Assembly: GCA_963922205.1 (NCBI GenBank)
Contig: CAWUHX010000118.1
Coordinates: 682,001 to 746,000 of the forward strand
DNA from: Romanomermis culicivorax
Lineage: Eukaryota; Nematoda; Enoplea; Mermithida; Mermithidae
Direction of reading: 5' to 3'
Length of the DNA: 64,000 nt
Part shown: positions 1-13,600 of the stretch, piece after piece
Layout: each line of letters starts with the position of its first letter
Numbering within the stretch: position 1 is the first letter of the stretch
Made by a program: the position numbers and the translations under genes
Notes under the pieces: model-generated
What the model was told of the DNA's origin: nothing
Databases searched by the model: none
Seen by the model: only the letters and a program-made list of their open reading frames with translations

Positions 1-1493
1 CGGCCCGATTTTCGAATTTTACGGGGCCAAAATTCCACATTTTGAATTTTTCAGTCGGAATTTTTATATTTTCACCCAATTTTTTAATTCTGCAAAGGAA
101 AAATTCCGAATATTCTGGACAAATTCTGAATTTTTCGGCGCAATTTTTAAATTCAATGTCAAAATTTGATATTTTCGCCTAAATTTTGAATTTACTAAAG
201 TAAAACTCCCAATTTTTTGAACAAAATTCTCAATTTTTCGGCCCGAGTCTTGAATTTTTAGGCCAAAATTCCGAATTTTCACCCAAACTTTGAATTTTCT
301 AACGCGAAATTCGCAATATTTTCGGGCCAAATTTCACTTTTTTGGGTCCAAGTTTAAAAATTTTTAGGCCAGGATTAAGACTTTTTGCCCTTGATTTTGA
401 ATTTCATGAAGCAAAATTCCAAATTTTTCAGACAAACTTTTTAATTCATCAAACTGAAATTTCGAATTTTCCGCCCAAATTTTGAATATTATGAAGGAAA
501 ATTCCAAATTTTTCCGGCAAAATTTCAAGTTTTTCGGCTCAAGTTTTAAATTTTTAGGCCAAAATTTGGATTTTTCGCTCAAAATTTTGAACTTTTCGTC
601 TAAATTCTTAATTTTTCAAAGCGAAATTTGAAATTTTTTGGGCTGAATTATGAATTTTTCGGTCAAAGTTCTAGATTTTTAAGCCAGAAATTGGACCTTT
701 CGCCTAAAAATTTTAAAGCAAAATTCCAAATTCTTATAAACCAAATTTTGAGTTTTCTAATCTAAGTTTTAATGTTTTAGGCTAGAATCTGCACTCTCGC
801 TTAAATTTTAAATTTTTTGAAGTAAAATTTTCAATTTTTCGCTCAAATTTTGAATTTTTTGATGTGAAATCCCGAATTTTTTCGTGTTAAATTGTGCATT
901 TTGCGACCAAATTTTCGATTTTGGGGCTAGAATTTGTATTTTCAGCCAACATTTTTGAATTTCTCGGAGCCAAAATTCCAATTTTTCGCACAAATTTCGA
1001 ATTTTTTGAAGCAAAATCCGGAAATTTTTATTGGGCCAAATTTTGAATTTTCGGTCTTTATTTAAATTTTTAGGCCAGAATTTGTACTTTGGCCCAAAAG
1101 TTTGAAAATTTTACTGCAGAATTCTGAATCTCTAAACCCAAATTCTAATTTTTTTTCACATCCGAAGTTTAACATTTTTTAGGCCAGAATTTGGATCTTT
1201 CGTCTAAATTTTAAATTTTTCAACTCAAAATTCGGAATTTTTCGGACGAAATTTTGAATTTTCGGCCCAAGTTCTAAGTTTTTAGGTTAGAATTTGAATT
1301 TTTCGCCACTAAATTTTGGATTTTTTCAATCAAAATTTTGAATTTTTCGGGCCATATTTTAATTTATCTCAGGATTTTGACTTTTTTTTGACGCCCAAAT
1401 TTTGAACATTTTGGAGCGAAATTCTGAATTTTCAACTTTTGAGCCGAAATTCGTCAATTTTTGGATGAAAATTTTGTAAAAAATTCGCCATAC
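1..1493 (-). repeat. Intron 27 (partial): degenerate AATTTT/GGCC array
   Basis: The stretch holds no exon. It is a loose array in which TTTTTAGGCCAGAATTTG recurs roughly every 95-190 bases (for example near 259, 360, 550, 675, 1067, 1176, 1278). In between are the words CCAAATTTTGAATTTT and GAATTTTTCG. Short ORFs here are repeat by-products. Confidence 0.8.
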
Positions 1494-1649
1494 TTTTGCC
1501 AACAACGATAATGCATAGAATGGCCGCAAGTATTGCAAAAAACTCCGCAATAAATATCGGCCGGCGGGACGAGCAAATCCGTCGAAATTTCGCCATTTTT
1601 CGCTTCATTGTCGAATATTTTCATGTGCGATTTGCTGAACAACGATGAG
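1494..1649 (-). CDS. UBR1: UBR exon 27 (residues 1159-1209, RING-H2 continued)
   Basis: It encodes [13 protein letters not shown] and ends [14 protein letters not shown], matching SSCGHIMHAHCWQ. This adds C1199, H1201, H1204 and C1207 of the RING-H2. It ends in phase 2 at GTATGG. The final ring cysteines must lie in an exon left of the window. Confidence 0.95.
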
Positions 1650-4600
1650 CTGCAAAAAAAAGAATTCATAAAGCTCATGAAAAAATTATGTTTTCGATTT
1701 TAAAATTCAAAAATGTTTATTCAAGAGGGGAAATTCTAATAGAATTTCAAAAAACTTGAAATTCATGGAAAATTTTGCAGCACATGAAAAAGATCAGGAA
1801 TTTTTTCGACCGGAAAATTTTAGAATTGAAATTCTTGGATTCAGAGACAAATTTTCCAAGAAAAAAGAAAAGGCTCTAAAATTTGCAAAAATTTTTGAAT
1901 TTAAAAAAACATGAAATTCAGGGAAAAATTCCGCAAAACATGGAAAAAATCTCATGAAATTTTTTTTCTGATCGAAAAATTCAAAACCTGATATTCTAGA
2001 ATTCAGGAACAATTTTATAAAAAATTGGAGAAATTCTAGAATTTTTAGTTTTTTTAGTTTCGAAAACACGAAACACACGGAAAAAAATCTGCTGAACATT
2101 AAAAATCTCACGAAAATTCTTTTTCTAATCGAAAACTTCGAGAATTCTAGAATTCATGAACAAATTTTGCAAGAAAAATGAGGGAATTCAAAAATTTCCA
2201 ATTTCTTTCATTTCAAAAAACTTGAAATTCGTGGAAACTTTTGCACCACATAAAAATATCATGAATTTTTTTTGACAGAGAGTTTCTAAATTCAAATTCT
2301 AGAACTCAGAAACAAATTTAGCAAAAAAACTGGAGAAATTCTAGAAGTTTCAGTTTTTTTTAGTTTCGAAAACACGAAACACATGGTAAAAAATCAGCTG
2401 AACATTAAAAATCTCACGAAAATTCTTTTTCTCATCGAAAACTTCAAGAATTCTAGAATTCATGAACAAATTTCGCAAGAAAAATGAGGGCATTCAAAAA
2501 TTTCCAAATTTCTTTCATTTCAAAAAACTTGAAATTCGTGGAAAATTTTGCGGCACATAAAAAATATCATGGAATTTTTTTTTTGACAGAAAGTTTAGGG
2601 ATTCAAATTCTAGAACTCAGAAACAAATTTAGCAAAAAACTGGAGAAATTCTAGAATTTTTAGTTTTTTTAGTTTCGAAAACACGAAATACATGGAAAAA
2701 AATCTGTTGAACATTACAATACTCACGAAAATTCTGTTTCTCATCGAAAACTTCAAGAATTCTAGAATTCATGAACAAATTTTGCAAGGAAACTGGAGAA
2801 ATTCAAAAATTTCCAAATTTCTTTCATTTCAAAAAACTTGAAATTCGTGGAAACTTTTGCGGCACATAAAAAATATGTTGGAATTTTTTTGACAGAAAGT
2901 TTAAAAATTCAAATTCTTGAACTCAGAAACAAATTTGACGAAAAACTGCAGAAATTCTAGAATTTTTAGTTTTTTCAGTTTCGAAAACACGAAATACATG
3001 GAAAAAAATCTGCTGAACATTAAAAATCTCACGAAAATTCTTTTCCTCATCGAAAACTTCAAGAATTCTAGAATTCATGAACAAATTTCGCAAGAAAAAT
3101 GAGGGAATTCAAAAATTTCTAAATTTCTTTCATTTCAAAAAACTTGAAATTCGTGGAAACTTTTGCGGCACATAAAAAATACCATGTAATTTTTTTTGAC
3201 AGAAAGTTCAAAAATTCAAATTCTAGAACTCAGAAACAAATTTAGCAAAAAAACTGAAGAAATTCTAGAATTTTTAGTTTTTTTTCAGTTTCGAAAACAT
3301 TAAATACATGGAAAAATTCTGCAGAACATGAAAAATCTCATGAAATTTTTTTTCTCATCGAAAAGATAAAGAATTCTAGAATTCATGAATAAATGTTACA
3401 AAAAACTGGAGAAATTCTAAAATTTTCAAATTCTTTTCATTTCAAAAAACTTGAAATTCGTGGGAAATTTTGCAGCAAAAAATTCAAGAACTGATATTCT
3501 AGAATTCAGAAACAAATTTAGCAAAAAAACTAGAGAAATTCTAGAATTTCCAGTTTTTTTTCAGTTTCGAAAACATAAAATACATGATAAAATCCACAGA
3601 ACATGAAAAATCTCATGAAATTTCTTTTTCTCATCGAAAACTTCAAGAATTCTAGAATTTATGAACAAATTTTGTAAGAAAACTGAAGAAATTCTAAAAT
3701 TTGCAAATTTTAATTTCAAGAAAAAAAAAATTGAAATTCATAAAAAAATTCGGAAGCACATGAAAAATCTGATGAAATTCTTCTTTTGATCAAAAAATTC
3801 AAAAATTCAAATTCTAGAATTTAGAAACAAATTTAGCAAAAATCTGGAGAAATTCTAGAATTTTTAGTTTTCATTTTTCAATTTTCATTTTCGGAAAAAA
3901 ACAGAGAAATTTTTATTTTTTCCGTTGTAAAATGTGACGTCTTTTTTTTAGAAGACGTTATTTTTATTGATAAAATGTGACGTCATTTTTATAGTAAAGT
4001 GTGACGTCATTTTTGCTGTAAAATAAGATGTAATTTTTATTGGTAAAATATAACGTCATTTTTTCGTTGTAAAATAAGATGTCATTTTTATTGGTAAAAT
4101 GTGACGTCATTTTTATTGGTAAAATATGACGTCATTTTTCTTGTAAAGAGTGACGTCATTTTTTTGTAAAATAGCATATCATTTCTTATTGGTAAAATGT
4201 GACATCATTTTTATTGTAAAATAAGATCTCATTTTTATTCGTAAAATGTGACGTCATGTTTTGGTTGTAAAGTGTGACGTCATTTTTGTTCCGAAAAAAG
4301 ACGTCATTTTTATTGGTAAAATATGAAAACATTTTCATTCGTAAAATGTGACATCATTTTTATTGGTAAAATGTGACGTCATTTTTATTGGTAAAATGTG
4401 ACGTCCTTTTTCCGTTGTAAACTGCAACATTATTGTTGTTGCAAAATAGGATGCCATTTTTATTTGTGAAAAGTGACGTCATTCTTGTTGTAAAGTGCGA
4501 CGTGATTTTTGTTGTAAAATAGGATGTTATTTTTGTATATAAAATGTGATGTCTTTTTCGTTGTAAAGTGTGACGTTTTTTTCTTGTATAGTGTGACGTC

Positions 4601-7600
4601 AACGTCATTTTTTGTTGAAAAATGTAACGTCAATTTTTTTGTTGTAAAGAGTGACGTCATTTTTTCGCCGTAAGGTATGACGTCATTTTTGTTGAAAAAT
4701 GTGACGTCACTTTTTTGTTGTAAAGTGTGACGTCTTCTTTGTTGTAAGATATGACGTCATTTTTTGACCTAAAAAAGACGTCCTTTATAGCGTTGTAACG
4801 TTTGACGTCAACGTCGTTTTTGTTGTAAAGTGTGACGTAATTTTTGTTGTAAAATGTGACGTCATTTTTTCGTGACGTCATTTACGAACTTTTGAACGAA
4901 AGCGGCGTAGATAAACGTTTCTTTGTCCATTTCTTTGTTGCCGGACGATCGGCCACGACCGCAGCAGCTGGGATTTTCTTTCGAATTTTCATCTTCTTTA
5001 CACAAAACGCATTGTAAAGTTTCGGCTGCGTTTTCGCCGCCGGCGCCGGTCAACGTCGCTCGACCGTCGAAGCAAGACGAAAATTGCGTAGTACTGTAAA
5101 CAAGAAAGGTTTAAAGTTACAGTATATATAAACCTATTGTACGTGAAATATACTTACAGTATGACGCCATATGCTATAACGTAGCCTTATTTTATAACAT
5201 AGGCCCACGTTATAACATAGGCCCATGTTATAACATACAAAAAAAATTTTCGCAAGAAAAAATTTTCTTGAAGCCATACGTTTCAACATATCCCTATGTT
5301 ATAACACAACCCTACGTTTTAACATAGGCTTATGTTATGACATATAATTTCTTCTCAGCATTCGACACATTATAACATACTGACATGTTATGATTTAGCC
5401 CTATGTTATAACACTGTCCTATGTTATAACATACAAAAACGTTTTTTTTTAATTTTTCGACATGTTATAACATACTGACATGTTGTAACACAGTCCTATG
5501 CTATACAGTGGTACAATATTGAAACGTACAAAAAGATTTCTTTCATTTTTGGACATGTTATAACATGCTGACATATAATAACATATTTCTATGTTACAAC
5601 ATAGTCCTATGTTATAACATAGAAAGAATGCTTTTGTTTTTTTCGACATGTCATAACATAGTCCGGGTTACACCATATCCTATGTCGTACCAAGCCCTAT
5701 GTTTTAACATGGGATATGTTGTAACATAGTATTAGTATATGTTATACCGTGCTACATGTTATAACATGGTACATGTGAATGTATTGTATTGTAACATAAC
5801 CCTTATAAAAAATTTTCCTATCACAAAACTTATTTATGTTATAACATTGGACATGTTATAATATAGGATATGCTTTAACATACGATATGTTATAACATAG
5901 GATATGTTTCAACATGAGATATGTTATGACATGCTGTATGTAACAACATATGATTCTTTATAACATGGAACGTTTTGAAATTTGAGAAATGCAAAAACTG
6001 GTATATCCTATAACGTGGGATATGTTATAATATGGTATAAGCTATAGCATAGGATATGTTATAACATGGAACGTGTTGTAATGTGAGATATGCAATAACG
6101 TGGTATATCTTATAACATGATATATGTTATAATATGGGATATGCTATAACATAGGATATGTTATATTATGGGATAAGCTACAGCATAGGATATGTTATAA
6201 CATGGAACGTGTTGTAATGTGAGATATGCAATAACGTGGTATATCTTATAACATGATATATGTTATAATATGGGATATGCTATAACATAGGATATGTTAT
6301 ATTATGGGATATGTAATAACATTGTATATGTTTTAACATGGGATATATTATAATATGAGGTGCATATTATCTAGAGTATTAAGATTCAAGTGTCTATTTG
6401 TGTGTGCTTCACAACACTATAAATATATAGCATGTTATAAGATATACCATTTTAAAAGAATATGAGCAACTCAGCACCATATAGTGCATTGTATAAACAT
6501 GCTGCACATAAAATATACTTACAGTATACTGCTATACGTTATAAAATATTCCCATGTTATAACACAGGACTATGTTATAACATAGGGCTATGTTATAACA
6601 TACAAAATTTTTTTTTCAGTTTTTGACATGTTATAATATTTTGACATGTTATGATATAGTCCTATGTTATAACATAGTCCTATGTTATAACATGGTCTCA
6701 TATTATAACATACAAAAAAAATATCTAGTATACTTCAAAACGTCGACGGCTCCGCGGTCTAGAATCGTCGAAGAACATTGGGCTTTTTGTTTAGGTTTGT
6801 CGTCGATTTTGGAAATTTTATGTTTCTACAGTAAGAAAGTGTAAAGCTACAGTATACATTTCAAACTTGACGATCGCATTTTACTTTAATGAACGCGTTT
6901 TGCATACTGGCTATACTTTGTACGGCTTTTTGTCGTTGTTTCAAGGCCACTTCTTTACGACGTTTCTTTTCTTGTTCGGTAGTCGAGGTTACTGTAGCTT
7001 TTTCCACGTGTTGGCTTACTGTAGAAGGCGGAGCTTGCAGGCATTTACGGAATTTCTATTGCAAAAAAATCAAATACAGTAAGACAAATTTTCGGGTTTA
7101 CTGTAGAATTTTACTTCTAATGTAAAAGTAGATAGATCGTATAAAATTCGTAGACGATCGACGGTGGAAATTTTTTTATGCAAATCGGTCAAAAAAGTCA
7201 ATAAATCGTATTCCGGGCGAATAGCCGATTGGGCGAAAGTTGATATTCTAAAATTGGGAGGCCAAAAAAATTTGAATTTATTTTATGAAAATTGGTCGAA
7301 AAAAGTCGATAATTCAACATTTGATCAGAAACCCGAATATTCCAAAATTTTTATTGTAAATTTAAATTCTCAAAAATCGGAATATTTTTTATGCAAATTA
7401 GTCAAAAAATGGATAAATGGAAATTTTGGCAAATGTCCAAATAGTCGCCATTTTATATGGTAAATTCAAATTTTTAAAAATTATAATATTTTTTATGCAA
7501 ATTAGTCCTAGAAAAATCGATAAATCGGAATTTTGGAATAAAGAAACAAAAAAACAGAATTCTGGCGAGAAAAATTCAATTTTGAAAAAATAATAATTTT

Positions 7601-10600
7601 TCATGCAGATTAGTCAAAAAAATCGAAAATCGATATCTAGGGAAATATCAGGATAGTTGACGTTTTATATTGTAAATTAGAATTTTTTTTAAAAATATAA
7701 TTTTTTTATGCAAATTAGTCCGAAAAATCGACAAATCTGAATTTTCGAACAAAAAACAGAATTTTGGCAGAAATAATTCAAATTTTAAAAAAGAATCATA
7801 TTTTTTACACAAATTAGTCAGAAAAATCAAAAATCCAAGTTTTGGCAAATATCCAAATGAACGAAATTTTATACTGTAAGATTTGAATTTTTTTTAATGC
7901 AAATTAGTTCAAAAAAAATTGATAAATCGAAATTTTGGAATGAAAAAAAACAGAATTTTGGCGGGAAAAAGTTGAATTTAAAAAAATTAATATTTTCTAT
8001 GCAAATTAGTTCAAGAAATCGAAAAATAATTTCGGAAAATGTCCAGATAGGCGACCTTTTATATTGTTAATTCAAATTTTTAAAGAATCAGAATATTTTT
8101 TATGCAAATTAGTCAAAAAAAATCGATAAATCGGGATTTTGGAACCAAAAAAAACAGAATTTTGAAGGGGAAAATTCAAATTTCAAAAACAAACATAATT
8201 TTCTATGCAAATTAGTTTAAAAATCAAAAATCAAAATTGTGAAAATTTTCCATTTCGAAATTTTACATTGTGAATTCAAATTTTTATAATCAGAATATCT
8301 AAATCCAAATCCAAAAATCCAAATCCAAAAATCCAAATCCTATCAAATATCCAGATAGTCAACATTTTATACAATGAATTCAAATTTTTAAAAATTAGCA
8401 TATTTTTTATGCAAATTAGTTCAAAAAACGGAATTCTGGAACCAAAAGAAACATAATTTTGGCGGGAAAAATTCAAAATTAAAGAAATCAAAATTTTTTG
8501 TTATGCAAATTAGATCAAGAAATCAAAAATCCAAATCTTGGCAACTATCCAGATGGTCGACATTTTATATTGTAAATTGGAATATCTAAAAATTTCAATA
8601 TTTTCATGCAAATTAGTCCGATAAATCGAAATCTTGGAACCAAAAAAAAAACAACAGAATTTTGGCGGAAAAAATTCAAATTTTAAATACAATCATAACT
8701 TTTTTTCAAAATTAGTCTAAAAAATCAAAAATCCAAATGTTGACAAATTTCGAGATAGTCGACATTTTATATTGTAAATTCAAATTTTTGAAAAATTAGA
8801 ATATTTTTTATGCCAATTAGTCCCAAAAAGTCGATAAATCAGAATTTTGGGACGAGAAAAAAAATTGGCAAAAAAATTCAAATTCCAAAAAACTCCGATT
8901 TTTTATGCAAATTGATCCAAAAAAAGGATAAATCTGAATTTCGAAACGAAAAAAAAAAACAGAATTTTGGCGGTAAAATTTAAATGTTAAAAAATCATAA
9001 TGTTTCATGCAATTTAGTTCAAAAAATCCGAAATCGATATCTTGGCAAATATCCAGATATTTGATGTTTTATATTGTAAATTCAAATTTTTAAAAATTGG
9101 GATGTTTTATATGCAAATTAGTTCAAAAAAGATCGAAAAATCTGAATTTTGAAACAAAAATACAGAATTTTGGCGGGAAAAATCCAAACTAAAAAAACAT
9201 ATTTTCTTACGCAAATTAGGCCAAGGAATCGAAAATCCAAATCTTGGCAAATGTCCAGATGGTCGACATTTGATATTGTGTATTCAAATTTTATAAAAAT
9301 AAGAATATTTTTTTTGCAGATTAGTCGCAAAAAATCGATAAATCGAACAAAAAAAGCAGAATTTCGGCGGAAAAAATTCAAATTTCGAAAAAAAACATTT
9401 ATTTTTTATGCAAATTAGTACAAAAAATCAAGAATCAAAATTTGGATCAATGTTCAAATAGTCGACATTCTATATTGCGAAATTTGAATATTTTTTTATG
9501 CAAATTAGTTCAAAAAAATAAAAAAATCGGAATTTGGGAACAAAAAAAACAACATAATTCTGGCGGAAAAATTTCAAATTTCAAAAAAATCGTTTTTTAA
9601 TGCAAATTACTACAAAATACCAAAAATTCAAATCTTGGTAAACATCCAGATATCGACATTTTATATTTGAATTCAAATTTTTAAAAATTAGAATTTTTTA
9701 ATGCAAATTGGTCCAAAAAAATCGATAAATCAAAATCTTGGAATAAAAAAACGGGAAATTTGGCGGCGAATATTCAAATTTTTAAAAAAGTCAATTTTTA
9801 AATGTAAATTAGTCCAAAAGCATCTAAAAATCGGAATTTTTGAACTAAAAAAAGAGCATTTTGGAGGGAAAAATTCGAATAGAAAAAATCATGAATTTTT
9901 TATGCGAATATGTCCAAAAAATCAAGAATAATTTTCGAAAATGTCCAGATGGTCGACATTTTATGTTGTAAATTGAAATTTTTTTTAAAATTGGAATATA
10001 GTTTTATGCAAATTAGTCTAAAGAAATCAATAAATCGGAATTATGGAACCGATTTTTGGTGGGAAATCTTCAAATTTCAAAAAAATCATCATTTTTTAAT
10101 GCAAATTACAAAATATAAAAAATCCAAATCTTGGGAAATATCCAGATAACTGAAATTTCAAATTTCAAATTCAAATTTTTTAAATTATAATTTTTTTATG
10201 CAAATTGGTCCAGAAAATCAAAAATCAAAATATTGGCAAATGCCCAATTAGTCGAGATTTTTTATCGTAAAATTTGAATATTTTTAATGCAAATTAGTTA
10301 TTAAAATCGATAAATCGAAATTTTAGAACAAAAAAAAACAAAAGCTTGGTGCGGGAAATTCGAATTTGAAAATAATCATAATTTTTTATGCAAATTAGTC
10401 GGAAAAATCAAAAATCGAAATTTCGTAAAATGTCCAGGTCGTCGACATTTTATATCGTAAATTCAAATTTTTTAAAAATTAGAATGGTTCTATGCAAATT
10501 AGTTGATAAATCAGAATTTTGGAACAAAAAAAACAAAACAGAATTCTGGCGGGAAAAATTCAAATTTTAAAAACAACTCATAATTTTCATACAAATTAGT

Positions 10601-13600
10601 CTAAAAAATCAATCATCCAAATCTTTACAAATATCCAGATGGTCGACTGTCGATTCAAATTTTTAAAAATTAGAATTGTTTATGCTAATTAGTCCAAAAA
10701 ATCCATGAATCTTAGAATGAAAAAACAGAATTTTGGCGGGAAAAATTCAAATTTCAAAAAAATCATCATTTTTCAATGCAAATTACTGCAAAATATCAAA
10801 AATCCAAATCTTGGGAAATATCCAGATAATGGAAATTTCATATTTCAAATTCAAATCTTTGAAATTATAATTTTTTACGCAAATTAATCTAAAAAAAATC
10901 TAAAAATCGGAATTTGGAACAAAAAAAAACAGAATTTGGACGGGAAAAATTGAAATTTAAAAAAAAGCATAAATTTTTTATGCAAATGAGTTCAAAAAAT
11001 CAAAAACAATTTTGGACAATGTCCAGATGGTCGACATTTTCTATTGTAAATTCAAAATTTTTGAAAATTAGAATATTTTTTATGCAAATCAGTTCAAAAA
11101 TCGATAAATTGGAATTTTGGAACGAAAAAAAAACAGAATTTTGGCGGGAAAAATTGAAATTTCAAAAAACTTACGGATCAGAAACGTAAGAATCTTGATC
11201 CAAAGCCAAATTTATCAAATACAAAATTCGATGTAAATGCGATTCCGTACAAAATTTGTCGTCGTTTAAAGTTCGTTTAAAAACCACTAGGCAAAGGTTC
11301 AAAAAAATTTTACAACGTAATAAATTATCGATCGGGCGGAATAGAGGCGAAAATTCCGGTAAATCCGGCGGTGGTCGAGCTATAAATACAAAGGAAAAAA
11401 ACAAAAATGTAAACAAAAAAAGAACAAAACAGAAAAAAAGAAAGCAAAAAACTAGAATTTTCTGAAAATTGTAGGAAAAGTTGAGCGAAATTCTCGAATT
11501 TTTCAGAAATTCCAGGAAATAATCAAAATTCTAGAATGTTTCAGAAATGCCAGAAACATAGAAACCCAGATTCTAGAATTTCCTGGAAATTTTAGAAAGA
11601 TAGAGATCAAAATTCAGGAATTTTCAAGAAATTCCAGGTGGAAGACAAAAAAAAATTCTAGATTTTTTTGAAATAATAAAGCATAAATCTTAAACTGTCC
11701 AAAAATTCTCAAAAAAAGCAAAACTTCAAAACTTTCTGAAAATCCCAGGTACGTAGGATAAAGAAAAATTCTAGAAATTAAAAAAAATTCAACAATTCTA
11801 CAAAAAAATTTAGAAAAAAAGAAAGCAGAGTTCGGGAATTTCCTTAAAATTCTGGAAAAAAGCGATATTCTAGAATTTTCTATAAATTTAGAAAGCAAAA
11901 TTATAGAAGTTTCTGAGAATTCTGGTTACCGAGAAAAAAAAAGAAAAAGTCTACAATTATCTAGAAAATATTCAAGAGAAAAGAAATCAAAATTGGAAAA
12001 GTTCAAAAAAATTCGAGAGAATAAGACTCAAAAGCTTTTTTAAAATTCTAGAAAGAAAAAAAGCGAAATTCTAGAATTTTATAAAATTTCTACTAATCTA
12101 GAAGAAAGGAAAGAAAAATTCTAGAATTTTATAAAAATTAGAATTCTAAGATTGTCTTTGTGACGTCAAATTAAATTTTTTCCATGGAATTTTTACATTT
12201 CTCTACAATTTGCTGCACAAATCGACCAAAAATTTTGTAAAAAAATTGTGAGAAGAGTGAAAAAATTGCCAAAATACTGCGGAATAAATAAAAAAAGAAA
12301 TATTTTACGTAAAAAAACAGTAAAATTTTTGGTAAAAAATATAGAAAAATTTAAAATTTCGTAAAAAAATTTTTTTTGCTAACCACGAATTCGTAAATCT
12401 TGACTATTTTTACGTTCTCGATATTGATATTCTTCGGCCTTGGTCGAATCGGTCTTCGAATATAAATAGAAAAATGTGGCGTATTCGTTTAGAAATTCCG
12501 GTTTCAATTGAAAAACGCCGGCGTTTCCGCCGACAGGGGGTCTGAACAGAAAAAATAATTTTTTCCAATTTTTTGCAGTTATTTTAATTTTTTATATTTT
12601 TTAATAAAAAATTTGAATTTTGACCGAAAAGTCGTCGAATTTCTTAAAAATGAGCGGAAATTTAAAAATTAACACACTTCAAAAAAAAATTTGAATTTTG
12701 AATTTCGCGATTGGAAAATTTGCATATTATACCGCGCAAATTTCGGGAGTTTTAAATTTACACATTACACTGTAAATTTCTACAGTTCAAAATTTTCATA
12801 TTACACTGTGAAATTTCTAGAGTTCCAAATTTTCATACTACACTGAAGAATTTCTAGAGTTCTGAATTTGCATATTACACTGTAAATTTCCAGAGTTCAA
12901 AATTTGCATATTATATCGTTATGTTCTAAAATGCAAAATTTGCATATTACACCGTTATGTTCTACAGTTCAAAAATTACACAGAATAATTTAACTTTACA
13001 AATTTGAAAATTTGCATATAATACTGTTACGTTTCCGATTTCAAAATTCGCCCAGGACAATGTAACTTTACAAATTTAAAAATGTGCATATTATACCGTT
13101 ATGTTCTACAGTTCAAAATTTACACATAATAATGTAACTTTACAAATTTAAAAATTTGCATATTATACTGTGAAATTTCCAGAGTTCCAAATTTTCATAC
13201 TACACTGAAGAATTTCTAGAGTTCTGGATTTGCATATTATACCGCTATGTTCTAGGATTCAAACTTAGCATATCATATCGTTATGTTTCAGAATTCAAGA
13301 TTCGCCCAGGATAATGTAACTTTACAAATTAAAAAATTTGCATATTATACCATTATGTTCTAAAATGCAAAATTTGCATATTATATCGTTATCTTCCAGA
13401 TTTCAAAATTCGCCCAGGATAATGTAACTTTACAAATTTTAAAATTTGCATATTATACCCTTATGTTCTAAAATTCAAAATTAGCATATTATATCGTTAT
13501 GTTCCAGATTTCAAAATTCGCCCAGGACAATGTAACTTTACAAATTTCAAAATTTGCATATTATACCGTTATGTTCTAAAATGCAAAACTTGCATATTAC

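Noticed and set aside
4886..4890. Alternative exon 26 donor at TTC|GTAAAT
   Set aside because: It has a better consensus but phase 0, while exon 27 needs phase 2 to read [13 protein letters not shown], which fits the family.
7021..7040. A possible mini-intron inside exon 24 (GTAAGCC to CTACAG)
   Set aside because: It would be only about 35 bp, shorter than any other intron here, and the frame is open through it.
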